From Sisyra terminalis (taxonomy: Eukaryota; Arthropoda; Insecta; Neuroptera; Sisyridae): a stretch of DNA of 64,000 bases. The stretch's first letter is position 1. Every line of letters starts with the position of its first letter. The notes under the pieces were generated by a model. That model did no database searches. It saw only the letters and a list, made by a program, of their open reading frames with translations, and was not told the DNA's origin. Shown here one piece after another: positions 12,375 to 23,706 of this stretch. A program made the translations under genes and the position numbers. The stretch spans positions 56,743,080 to 56,807,079 of the forward strand of contig OY292276.1 of NCBI GenBank assembly GCA_958496175.1, written 5' to 3'.

Positions 12375-12765
12375 CTATTTTACTAATAGTTTATTAGTCC
12401 TGAAAAATCCTGAAAAGTATGATTTTTTTTTAGTTATTAGTAGTCCTGATAAAGGGGTACGCATGGCCAACCCTTTCATTTGGTGATGAAATTTTTTATT
12501 GAACGTGAAATAGTTTTGTTGTAAGATGTTGGTTAATAAGTTCATTATAACGTTGATTACCATAAAAGATATATATTTTTGAAGTCATTAGATTATTATC
12601 CAAAATTTTGATTGTTTCTTCAACAGGGATATTTATGCATAAGTTTTCAATATCAAGTGATGTCATTTTTATGTTCTGTGGTTCTTTTAGGGTCTTAGCA
12701 TTATGCATAAATTCATATGTGTTTTTTTTTTCACATCCAATTCTACACAAAGGTGTAGGGAGGAA
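12375..12765 (-). pseudogene. Penelope-like element reverse transcriptase fragment (minus)
   Basis: The minus strand reads LKEPQNIKMTSLDIENLCINIPVEETIK. This corresponds to the Penelope RT motif A region (SFDVvnLyTNIPV). After a frame change it reads MKGLAMRTPLSGLL, matching the GLAMGxPLSpiLA motif. Motif order and spacing fit one strand of a Penelope-like RT, but frameshifts and the G-to-R change in the GLAMG block show that it is dead. A plus-strand copy of the first motif sits at 12960-13076, making an inverted pair. Confidence 0.6.
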
Positions 12766-12959
12766 TAATTACCTTAGTTTCTTTAGATTTAGTTTTAGAC
12801 CTAAGAGTTGTAATAAATTTTGTTAAAGATATATTTATATCTGATTCAAAAATTATAAATAAAAATAATACCAAAAAAAAAAATGTGTTTTTTAATTAAT
12901 TTATGAATTCAATTAAAAATCAGGCATTATATTGAAATTATTCATTAAAAAATACATAT

Positions 12960-13076
12960 GAATTTATGAATAGTACTAAAAACCTAAAACTACCACAGAA
13001 CATCAAAATGGCATCATTTGACTTTGTCAACTTATACACAAATGTCCCTGCTGAAGAAATAATCAACAAGAAGTAA
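12960..13076 (+). pseudogene. Penelope-like element reverse transcriptase fragment (plus)
   Basis: The plus frame reads NLKLPQNIKMASFDFVNLYT, then NVPAEE, and stops at 13074-13076. This is the Penelope RT motif A block (SFDVVNLYTNIPV) and it retains the catalytic aspartate position. It aligns with the minus-strand copy at about 12640-12760, including upstream residues YEFM, so the two are inverted copies about 200 bp apart. Confidence 0.6.
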
Positions 13077-14830
13077 TCAATACGAACTGTCATCCTTTAT
13101 TTCACTCCTAAGTTGGTAAAAATTGGATAATTACTTGAGCAAATAATAATCTACTTTTTATAAAGTGCCTACATAAAAAAATGAATTATTTGATTAAAAA
13201 AAATAATGATGACCTCCTCTTAAAACTTTTATCCTCTATTGCAAACTGTTAAAACTTTTTTTTTGAAACATAAATTTCCCTAGATCGTTTCCACGTTCTA
13301 AATCTATATCTGTACTAAATTTCTTGAAAATCGATAAATTGGTTTTAGCATGAAACCGCAATAGAGTGGCAGATAAAGATATTTTAGTATTAATAAGATT
13401 ATTATAATAGGGATGGTCGTAAATCTTAGGAAATGATTTTGTGATCTTTGCAAATATCTTTAAAATTCCAGAAGGTTATAATTATAAAAATTGAATCTTT
13501 TAAAGTTTTCTCCCCGAATTTTCAACAGTAGTATCACAGGTGCCCGTAAATGTTTCAGTTTTCAATATTTTCAAATATATTTTAGATGCATAAATGTTAT
13601 TAGTACAGAAAGCTTTGTTTGGAATTGCATATGAACTTTCATCCCTTATTTTACTCCTAAGTTGGTAAAAATTGGATAAGTACTTGAGCAAATGATTATC
13701 TACTTCTTATAAAGTGCCTAGTTAAGAAATTGAATTATTTCATTAAAAAAATAATGATGACTTCCCCGTAAAAATTTCATCCCCTATTGCAAACTGTTAA
13801 AACTTTTTTTTTTTGAAACATAAATTTCCCTAGATCGTTTCCACGTTCTAAATCTATATCTGTACTAAATTTCTTGAAAATAGATTAATTGGTTTTAGCA
13901 TGAAACCGCAATAGATTGGCAGATAAAGATACTTTAGTATTAATAAGATTATTATAATAGGGATTGTCGTAAATCTTAGGAAATGATTTTGTGATCTTTG
14001 CAAATATCCTTAAAGTTCTAGAAGTTTATAATAATAAAAAAGGAGTCTTTAAAGTTTTCTCCCCAAAGTTTCGTTTTCTACGGTCTAAATCTATATCTGT
14101 ACAATCGATTAAATCTGTACAATCGAAAAAAATCGATTAATTGGTTTTAGCATGAAACCGAAATAGATTGGCAGATAAAGATTTTTTAGTATTAATAAGA
14201 TTATTATAATAGGGATTGTCGTTAATCTTAGCAAATGATTTTGTGATCTTTGCTAATATCCTTAAAGTTATAGAAGGTTATAATAATAAAAATTGAATCT
14301 TTTAAAGTTTTCTCCCCAAATTTTCATTTTCCACGGTCTAAATCTATATTTGTATTAAATTTCTTGAAAATCGATTAATGAACTTAAGCTTCAAACCGCC
14401 AAAAATTGGTAGATAAAGATGCTTTAGTATTAATAAGATTATTTTAATAGGGATTGTCGTAAATCTTAGGAAATGATTTTGTGATCTTTGCGAATATCTT
14501 AAAAGTTCCAGAAGATTATAATTATAAAAAATGAATCTTTTAAAGTTTTCTCCCCAAATTTTCGTTTTCCACGGTCTAAATCTATATCTGGACAATCGAT
14601 TAAATCTGTACGATCGAAAATAATCGATTAATTGGTTTTAACATGAAACCACAATAGAGTGGTAGATAAAGATACTTTAGTTTTAATAAGATTATTATAA
14701 TAGGGATTGACGTAAATCTTAGCAAATGATTTTGTGATCTTTGCGAATATCTTTAAAGTTCCAGAAGGTTATAATAATAAAAATTGAGTTTTAAAGTTTT
14801 CTCTCCGAATTTTTAACATTGATTCTTTTT
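13077..14830. repeat. Tandem repeat array, units of about 235-550 bp
   Basis: A block with GGTTTTAGCATGAAACCG and GCAGATAAAGATA-type sequence begins at about 13341, 13891, 14143, 14377 (diverged) and 14634. The following AATAAGATTATTATAATAGG and TGATTTTGTGATCTTTGC runs recur in each unit. The first repeat period is about 550 bp and later ones are about 235-257 bp, so the array seems to contain a long unit and shorter derived units. Noncoding. Confidence 0.75.
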
Positions 14831-14869
14831 ATGCCTTAAAGTTAAGTGAAAACTAATAGAAATATTATT

Positions 14870-15400
14870 TTATATGGATTCGTATTCCCAACGGCTTCAT
14901 TCGTTAAATCTTCAACGGTGACTCCTAAACTGTAACAATGTTATCGTCCAAGTTGACAAAGTTTTCAATAATAAATTTCAATTATCGTGAAAGCGTTTTG
15001 GTCGAAGATCGATTGTCTCATCTTACATCGACAATCTTCGTGTCGTGTTTCCCGTGGGATAATGGGATCAGGACATCATTAGTTGTGTGCAACGTCGCTC
15101 TATCGATAACTCTTGCTCCGTCGACGGGGAGGCGAGAGGTATGCCCGCCCGATTCCCGAAAACGAAATGTGGGACGCCAACGTGCATTACGTAATCCCGG
15201 AGTGGATGTGGAGCGTCAAGTCTCGTTTGCCACGTATTTATTTAGACATAATTATTATGTTTGTTAAGCGGATTTGTCAATTAATTTTCTGATTGTATTT
15301 TCGATGCGGGAGAAGATGTAATTTGGTCGAAGAAAAACGAGGCTAATCCTAGTGGAAAAAAATAGGTTTTTCCTCTGTTGGACGAAATAAATCGAAAGCA
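14870..15400. other. GC-richer stretch, no supported gene
   Basis: 14930-15270 is open on + for 109 codons and GC-richer than its flanks. It shows no signal peptide, domain or conserved splice sites that I can defend. It could be conserved non-coding sequence or an undetected exon. Confidence 0.3.
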
Positions 15401-16013
15401 TTACGTGTTTTGGAAAATGTGGCAATGGCTTCTAAAGATTTTAAACTTAATTTACTAGAAAACCAGTTGGCAATTAAAAATTTATTTCAATTATTACAAC
15501 CAAAAGTTGTTGTTCAACAATTGACAATTTATTTTGCATTGTGATTAATTTTATGATATTTTTCAATTTCATTTCAAAATAACATTAAATTTATTCCTTT
15601 AATTGAAGGAAAAGAGTCAAACTTATTTATAAATAAGTGGTCAAGTATTTTATCTTTACAAGCACATAAATTGTTTTTAACAATTAAACAACAGTTTATT
15701 CTTGAAAACCATCTTTAAATTTTACGATATCTGGTTAGTATTTTTCATAATTATAACCACAAATATATTAACATCAACTTAAAAACTCTTAAGACCAGAT
15801 CTTCGTTAGTTTTTTGGAGATTTAGATAGACTTTTTTACCAATCCTTTTAAGGATTCCTACATTAAATGTTATATAGCTTCTGCTGGAAAAAAATGATTT
15901 GGTTCCTCAGTAGTCCGAACCTGTCCAATATTCAAAAATTTCAAAACCAAAAATTATGTAACGTCATTGTTTTTTTTTTCTTCTTTTTCTTTGCGTAGTT
16001 GTTGCCAAAATTG

Positions 16014-16104
16014 TTATCATTTAACAAGACCATAAAAAATATATCATTTTCATTTTATAAAACTCTTATCCTATATTTTTTATGATTCTTTTTTATATAA
16101 AAAG
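16014..16104 (+). promoter_or_regulatory. Gene A promoter: GATA-type site and TATA box
   Basis: TTATCA (reverse complement of the GATA-factor site TGATAA) lies at 16014-16019, 129 bp before the ATG. TATAAAAAG lies at 16096-16104, 47 bp before the ATG. Genes B and C have both elements at the same distances, and a shared CCAAAAWTG-like run precedes TTATCA in A and C. The TATA position implies a 5' leader of only about 15-20 nt. Binding by a GATA factor is inference. Confidence 0.65.
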
Positions 16105-16142
16105 ACACAAGAAGAGTGGAAATAAAGATAAATATAATCAAA

Positions 16143-19100
16143 ATGAAGTTACATATTCCAACTTTTGGTTTTTTTCTGGTGCTCTGCTCCGTGAGTATTG
16201 TTTCAAATAAAATTCAAATACAAATCATTTTTAGCAAATTATTTGTGGTTTATTTTGAAAGTGATCTAACTCTATTAACAAAAGTCACAAATTTTTTTTC
16301 GACCAGTTTATTTTTTAATTTACACTTCATTGTTGTGTTAAATTTAACAGCCATATTTTCTTTGGTAATTCAAATGAAGGATACAATGAACTATAGATTA
16401 TAGATCACTATCAAGATTAATGTAATTATATGAACAATGTGTTGCAAATTTTATACAAATAACATTCAATAAATACATATAATAAAAGCGAAAACTTAAG
16501 AAAATCCACTGAAACAAAATTTTCAGTCGGTGTAAAACTATCAAACATACAAATTAATAAAAAGCATTAAATGGTTATAATTACGGATCAGTTTACAAAA
16601 CAATATAATTTATATGTAAGATCTATCATGAATCTCGCATTATTTTTATTGATTATTTATTATTTATTAATTATTTATTATAACTTAAGTTAGTATTGGT
16701 TTACCACCGACTCAAAGCTCGTTATTTATTATAAATTCTTATCTTTATAAACTTAATTTTCGCTTTTAAAGTTTCTTTTACGTCATTTCTTTTTTTTCGT
16801 TGAAAAATGTTCATTTCTTAGAAGCTAAGAAAATTGGCTAATTTTGCCTAAATATTGCCTAATTTTTTAATGACTTTAAAGGTCAGAAATTACTTACCTA
16901 CCTTAACATTAACTTAAGTAATATTTTCCAAAAAATTAGAGTTTACAATAACTGCTATTGGATTTGAGAAATATTAAGCCCTTCTAATAATTCATGCAAT
17001 GTTATTTCATTTGAATGTGGCCCAATTACTTTAGACTTTTCCGGGGAAAATTTGAATAATTTGGGGGAATGTTTTTCCAAGAGAACAAGCTTCCAAGACA
17101 ATGAACAAGTTTTGGACCATTTTTTTTTTTTTTTGGAAAGATATCCTTAATGGCTGTTTTGAATATTAATTTTTGCTAACTATTCAAATATTTCCTTCAA
17201 TTTTACAGCGATTGGAAAATAATTGGCACATTTTGTAACTATCGGTTTGTACTATTGGCTTAATTGGAACCGTTTTTTAATAACTGCTCCCCCAACAAAA
17301 TATCCGTAGATCAAAAATATCCAAAGTTTTATTCTTCGACAAAATACCTTTAAAACAAAAAAAAATACCAAGTCAAATATTCCAATTTTGAAATATTTGG
17401 CCAAACTACGGTTCTTTTGGCACCACGAATTGAAGACGGATTTTATAGACATCCTATAGATTTTGCTAAGTTTACAAACAAGATATCGGTACTTAAAAAT
17501 TAAAAAAAAATGGTGTTGGTACTTATGTACGTGCAGAAGTTACACTTATTTGTCCTAATTAAAAAAATATTTTGAATTCAATGCCATAGCTTATTCCGGT
17601 AGTGTCTAAAGTGTCATATCAATTACAAGTAGGTTTCCATCAAGGTTTATAAAATACACAGGTGGCCTCATGGTGGTTACGTGACGTATCCAGAAGAAAT
17701 TCGTACATATCTTCAGACTGATTCGACTGATTTAAATTTCAAAATTCTTCGTATGACGTCATTTTGTTTTTCTAATGGGGCAACCTGTGTAATTTACAAA
17801 CCTTGGGTTTCCATAGCTAAAAAACCATACAATTTTAAACTCAATTTTTGCGTTTAATGTCAATTTAATAGGTAAATGGTAGCAAAGGCAGAAAACGAAG
17901 AATTTAAGTCATTTACACATGAGTGTAATATAGATATAGTAATTATTGCCCCAATTTTGAACTAACTGAATTTTGTCATTGGTTTCAACTGTCATTTTTT
18001 TTCATTCAATAGCCACTTTTTTTCATTTACCAAAGTTGAACTGTAAATTTTTCCAGGAAGTTACTATTTTTCAAATAAAATATTAAATTATTGGCTCATG
18101 TCCCTTGAAGTGACATAAATGATGGATTTTCTACTTTGTTTTAAATTCCCTATTTTTTTGTTCACCCAATTCTAATGTCAAAAGATTTGCTCTTTTGTTG
18201 GTAAATTTTAATTTTGCTCTGATTTAATCCTGAATCAAATAAAAAAGAAAATAGAAAATGCAACTTTGCCAGATATAGATGCTACTAAAAGGGTTATGAG
18301 CCAAATTCGTTATTTGTTCATATTGTATAGTATTTCACAATATTATACACAATTGACTACTTATTAAAATTTGTACTTTATATACATGAATTAACTATGT
18401 ATCAATAAAGCATGGGTTACTTATTACAGTTCAATTTTTAAACCTTCAACTGCCAAATGTTTATTTTTGGAAACTATTTGAGATTTCCGAAATTATGATC
18501 ACAATTATGAATAATTGTTATACCTGCGTGACTGTTATATCCTTATCCCATATTAAGCTAAACGAAAGATTCTTTTCTCTTCCCGGAAAAACTTTATTGA
18601 ACATTCAGATACACTTAACACTTAGAAACTATTTTAATCAAAGGATAAAACCTCTTTTTCTTGTGATGACGAGATTCCACTATAAATCCCAGTTCTTTTA
18701 TTTATTATTTTAAATTTCTTTAATTTTTTGGATGTAAAAATATATAAATAACATTTCAATTTCTTTTAAAACAATCTAAATGACCTAAAAATTAAAGAAC
18801 AGAAAAATTTCCGAGGGTATTTTACACGGTAGAAAAGCAAATGGACAACCCCAATATTTCCACTCTTTAAAGATTATAATTAAAGATTTGAATCCTTAAG
18901 TTTAATGGTTTTTGGAGAAAAGTTTTGGTCAAAAAATTCATGTTGAATTGAGAATATCTTTATTTTTCGTTGGTTTAGAAAAGGGACAACGTTAGATTAT
19001 CTTCTTCGTTTTTTATGAGTTGTAGAAGATTACCAAAATTCAAAGTAATATGGGGCCGTTCTTAAAATAGGTTCGCATACAAGGGGGGGGGGGGGTCTGG

Positions 19101-20593
19101 CTGAGTGTGACAAGATGTGACAGGGGGAGGTCTTCGGTAACGTGGCGTTCACCGTTCGTCAAAAAAATTTAAATTAATATTTCTTTCGACTATTTCTCTT
19201 TTTCAATTTTTATCAATATAAATATAAATATATAAATATTTTATATACTCAAAATTTGTGCACTTTTAATTGAAATTTATAACGGGTCTTAGTTTTGTGA
19301 CGAAATATTTCTAGAGGGGTCACAGCAAGTGTGACACAGCGTGACAATGGGGGGAAGGGGGTCAGAAAAAGATTGTTTTAACGTGACGTATTTTATGAAC
19401 GGTCCCTATGATAAAATTTTTGAAGTATTTTTTTTACATTTTCTGATCATTAAAGATCTGACTTCTGCTTGTATTTTTATTATAAACAAGGGTGATCCTT
19501 CGTTGCCCTCTTGTCAGGTGGTATCTTTAGATGATCCTTAGTTTTCAATTCTCCATAAAATTTAATCTGAAGTAACATCCAATGTATGAGTATCTCTTTA
19601 ATATACTTATCTTACAATCGAAATATGTATCTGGAAATCATGATTTATTTAAAAAATATTTTAGACTAATGTAATCATTGAGAATATTTTTAAATTTGTA
19701 CTTTTAAATTTTCTTTTCAGTTGGGAGCATCCCAAGAAATATTCCGAAATATGAACACTATTTTGGGTTTGACTACATCATTGATGACTGATCCTCGTAG
19801 TACAATTATTAGTTATTATAACCACTTGAATCCATTCGCCTTTCGAACCGATGTCAACAACCACGTGATGTCTCCTCTTAAAGCCTTAAATATTGCATTG
19901 ATCGATATTCGGTTGCTCATTGAGCAAATTAAACAGCACATGGATCCTATAATGCAACAACATTTCTCAATGGCGGGACCGTTGATGAAGCTTCCATTGA
20001 CTGGTACTTTTGACAGTTTTCTTCAATCAGTGTTTGTTCTACAGGACTATGTTTCCAACGTTAATGAATCAATAAACACTGCACTGTTGGAAACACTTCC
20101 CAAAATTGAAATGGCAATTTCTGACGGCCGCCAAACGATTATAAGTCTCAACACGTGCATTACCACCAAAAATAGAATCACCTACATTAACTACTTGCAA
20201 GAACTAGACACCTGTTATGGCTCACAAATCACCAACTATGCAACCGAAATAAATCGCTTCATCAAGCACAATACTATTTTCAAAAACCTGGTCCCTAAAT
20301 TGATAGATGAGCTTTCCGAATGTCTATTGCCCAGCCAGGATCTAAACCAACTTGTACCCGTTGTCAAGACGTCGACTTGTCTTGGAAATATTCAATCTAA
20401 AAATATCAACGAATTTTTCGATTTTGTCAATAATGGATTGTATATGATGAGTAATTTGGCCGCAAATATTGTCAACATGCCAAATACAATCGTCGACTGT
20501 ACGGAAAAGACCCTTCAAAATTATAACAGATTTTTGGTTAAATATAACATAATGTGTAGACCAATTCTATTCCTTAATAATGTAGTAAGTTAG
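16143..20593 (+). CDS. Gene A: secreted six-cysteine (3 x C-x18-C) protein, family not recognised
   Basis: Two exons: 16143-16190 (MKLHIPTFGFFLVLCS, hydrophobic signal peptide) and 19721-20593. The intron 16191-19720 has donor GTGAGTATTGTTTCAAATAAA and acceptor TTCTTTTCAG, in phase 0. The product is 306 residues; signal cleavage is likely near LGA-SQ, early in exon 2. The mature chain is predicted helical from its composition, with cysteines at 162, 181, 217, 236, 276 and 295 forming three C-x18-C pairs, and a sequon at N131 that B and C share. Unlike B and C, it has an 11-residue tail after the last Cys. Exon 1 was chosen because its donor region matches those of B and C. The 3.5-kb intron is about nine times longer than theirs and holds two MITEs. 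A possible AATAAA lies at 20738. Function unknown; distant relation to another secreted insect helical Cys family cannot be excluded. Confidence 0.85.
17460..18430. repeat. Segment duplicated upstream of gene C (40140-40740)
   Basis: This intron segment aligns, diverged and with gaps, to 40140-40740 and in part to 41990-42060. Matching landmarks are CATATCAATTACAAGTAGG with CCAGTTTTATAAGTAGTTTG, and the ACTGTAAAT/TTCC/GGAAGTTACT block. The copy here contains the MITE at 17641-17805; the copy at 40140 lacks it. All copies run in the same + orientation although gene A is on + and gene C on -. Origin unknown. Confidence 0.5.
17641..17805. mobile_element. MITE with 26-bp terminal inverted repeats and 9-bp target duplication (copy 1)
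   Basis: A 165-bp element begins CAAGGTTTATAAAATACACA and ends with the inverted form (TGTGTAATTTACAAACCTTG). It is flanked by the 9-bp direct repeat GGTTTCCAT (17632-17640 and 17806-17814). The second copy, at 60863-61016, has a different 9-bp duplication, which fixes the ends. A 9-bp duplication fits the Mutator-like superfamily (Merlin is an alternative). It has no ORF and lies in gene A's intron. Confidence 0.8.
19052..19406. mobile_element. MITE, PIF/Harbinger-like, in gene A intron
   Basis: It starts GGGGCCGTTCTTAAAATAG and ends with the inverted TATTTTATGAACGGTCCC, giving terminal repeats of about 18 bp of the common insect GGGCCGTTCATAAAAT type. It is flanked by TAT on both sides (19049-19051 and 19407-19409). 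The interior is G-rich, with a run of 13 G at 19083-19095 and CAGCGTGACAATGG-type sequence. A 3-bp duplication suggests PIF/Harbinger; superfamily confidence is moderate. Confidence 0.65.
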
Positions 20594-20730
20594 TTAACTT
20601 TTTCTTAAAAAGTTAGTAAGTAAAATTGCCAAAACCAAGAACTAAAATTACTTTAAAAAAATCAATGTTTGGATTGGCAGAAATCAAAAGTGGTAATGTA
20701 ATAAGATAATGTTTCTAAAACTTTTTAGAT

Positions 20731-22619
20731 TTTGTTTAATAAATTACATGAAATCTTACACGGATTTATAAAATAATTATTGAATCTATTAAAATTTAAT
20801 AGTACTAAAGCTCCTGGAGCTTTAATTCCAGCTAAAATATTTGTTCTTTTAGATAAAGGCGATTTTATGCCATCTTCTAGTAGTACCTGTCTATGGGCTT
20901 GTGGATCCTGTTTTATAATTCACTGCCTGGATTAAACTTTTTTTTTAAGATCAAACATTTGAAGTATTTCGGATCCTTCCTCTTAAATAATTCAATTTTT
21001 CGCTATGGACTATAAAAATATAGTATTCTAATGAAAAATTGTCCAATTTTATTTAGCAATCCACAGTGATAGCTAAAAGTATGATTATTACACTTTTGGC
21101 AAAGGATTGAGATGCAGATTTTGAGGAGTTATAACCTTTTAAATAAAAGGAGTTAACGATGGGAGTTTGTTTAATAAATTACATGAAATTTTACACGGAC
21201 TTAGATTTATAAAATAATTGTTGAATCTATAAAAATTTAATAGTACTAAAGCTCCTGGAGCTTTAGTACTATTAAATTTACTATTAATTATTTATTATTT
21301 ATTAATTTATTTACTATTAATTGTTGAATCTATAAAAATTTAATAGTAGTAAAGCCTCTGGAGCTTTAATTCCAGCTAAAATATTTGTTCTTTTAGATAA
21401 AGACGATTTTATGCCATCTTCTAGTACTGCCTGTCTATGGGCTTGTGGTTCCTGTTTCATAATTCACTGCCTGGATTAAACTTTTTTTTAAGACCAAAGA
21501 TTTAAAATATTTCGGATCCTTCCCTCTTAAATACTTCAATTTTTTCTATGAACTATAAAATTATAGTTTTTCTGTTGAAAAATTCTCCAATTTTATTTAG
21601 CAATCCATAGGGACGAGAAATTAGCGATAGCTAAAAGTATAATAATTACACTTTTGGCAAAGGATTGAGATGTAGATTTTGAGGAGTTATAACCTTTTAA
21701 ATAAAAGGAGTTAACGATGCGAGTTTGTTTAATAAATTACATGAAATCTTACACAGACTTAGATTTATAAAATAATTATTGAATCTATTAAAATTTAATA
21801 CTACTAAAGCCTCTGGAGCTTTAATTCCAGGTAAAATATTTATTCTTTTAGATAAAGGCGATTTTACTAGGCCATCTTCTAGTAGTGCCTGTCTATGGAC
21901 CTGTGGTTCCTGTTTCATAATTCACTGTCTGGATTAAACTTTTTTTTAAGACCAAAAATTAAAAATATTTCGGATCCTTCCCTCTTAAATACTTCAATTT
22001 TTCATAATGGGCTATAAAACTATAGTTTTTCTATTGAAAAATTCTCCAATTTTATTTAGCAATCCATAGGGACGAGAAATTAGCGATAGCTAAAAGTATA
22101 ATAATTACACTTTTGGCAAAGGATTGAGATGTAGATTTTGAGGAGTTATAACCTTTTAAATAAAAGGAGTTAACGATGCGAGTTTGTTTAATAAATTACA
22201 TGAAATCTTACACAGACTTAGATTTATAAAATAATTATTGAATCTATTAAAATTTAATAGTACTAAAGCTCCTGGAGCTTTAATTCCAGCTAAAATATTT
22301 GTTCTTTTAGATAGACGATTTAATGTCATCTTCTAGTACTGCCTGTCTGTGGGCTTGTGGTTCCTGTTTCATAATTCACTGCCTGGATTAAACTTTTTTT
22401 TTAAGATCAAACATTTGAAGTATTTCGGATCCTTCCCTCTTAAATAATTCAATTTTTCGCTATGGACTATAAAAATATAGTATTCTAATGAAAAATTGTC
22501 CAATTTTATTTAGCAATCCATAGTGATAGTTGAAAGTATGATGATTACATTGGCAAAGGATTGAGATGCAGATTTTAAGGAGGTACAGCCTTTTAAATAA
22601 AAGGATTTAATGATGGAAG
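20731..22619. repeat. Four-unit tandem array downstream of gene A
   Basis: Units begin with TTTGTTTAATAAATTACATG at 20731, 21166, 21724 and 22183, giving periods of 435, 558, 459 and about 437 bp. Unit 2 carries an internal duplication of about 110 bp containing CTCCTGGAGCTTTA as an inverted pair. Units end with AAATAAAAGGAGTTAACGATG. The copies are highly similar, so expansion is fairly recent. There is no conserved ORF. The array begins 137 bp after the gene A stop codon, and the first unit contains the candidate AATAAA signal (20738-20743). Confidence 0.85.
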
Positions 22620-22926
22620 TGGATTACCAGAATGGACAGGTTCTTTTGAAAATTTAAACTATAGAGAAATAAACATTATTAAACGGAAAGAAGAGCTATC
22701 AAGTGATAAACACGAAAAATGGACGTTATTGTTATCAGTCTTTCCTCCAAAAATCCTTTATCCTACCTTACCTTATTTCTTGTTTCCTATACCTTTAAAA
22801 ATCAACTTGTTTTTTCTAGTAAAAAAACATAATTTTAATGGACCTATATTTTGAAGCTAACAGGCCAATTGAAAAGTCCCCGGTCTACCATAGTAAAACA
22901 CATTTTTTTGGCAAAATTCGATTTTA

Positions 22927-23706
22927 TTATTCAACATAATTGCCTTCGAGGGCGACACAGTGATTATAGCAATCTTCCAACTTTTCGGTACCATTTTTGT
23001 AGTACAATTTGTCTTTTGCTTCAAAATAGGTCTCAGTTTCGGTGATTTCTTCTTCATTGGCGCTAATTTTTTTTCCAGCGAGCATTCTTTTGAGGTTTGA
23101 GACCAGGAAAAAGTCACTGGAGGACAGATCTGGTGAATATGGTGGATGCGGAAGCAATTCGAAGCCTAATTCATGCAATTTTGCCATTGTTTTCATTGAT
23201 TTGTGACACGGTGCATTGTCTTGATGAAACAGCACTTTTTTCTTCTTCAAATGAGGCCGTTTTTTAACGATTTCATCCTTTAAACGATCCAATAACGCTG
23301 TATAATAATTGCTGTTGATGGTCTGGCCCTTTTGGAGGTAATCAATGAATATTATACCTTCCGCATCCCAGAATACTGAAGCCATAACCTTGCCAGCTGA
23401 CTGTTGTGTTTTTCCTCGTTTTGGATTTGGTTCATCGTGTGCAGTCCACTCAGCTGACTGTCGATTGGACTCCGGAGTGAAATGATGGGGCCATGTTTTA
23501 TCCATTGTCACATACCGATGCAAAAATTCTGGTTTATTGCACTTAAACAGCTTCAAACACTGCTCAGAATCATTAACACGTTGTTGCTTTTGATCGATTG
23601 TAAGCTCGCGCGGTACCCATTTTGCAAACAGCTTTCTCATGTACAAATATTCGTGAATGATATGATGTACACATTCAGATAAGATCTTCACAATATCTGC
23701 TATCTC
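22927..23706 (-). pseudogene. Mariner transposase, C-terminal part (catalytic domain)
   Basis: The minus frame contains WVPRELT (mariner WVPHEL linker motif), VTMDKTWPHH (first catalytic Asp), HQDNAPCH (second) and YSPDLSSSDFFL (third). Thirty-four residues separate the second and third aspartates, the DD34D spacing of true mariners. The frame is open to its stop. The break is on the N-terminal side, where a LINE inserted within codons for EIADI (duplicated target at 23692-23706 and 25741-25755). The remaining N-terminal helix-turn-helix part lies at 25741-26031. As it stands the protein cannot be made whole. Confidence 0.9.

Noticed and set aside
19721..20593. Gene A as a single-exon gene starting at the TTG of 19721
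   Set aside because: There is no ATG at the family position and no signal peptide; a good acceptor lies directly before it and exon 1 at 16143 supplies the missing start.
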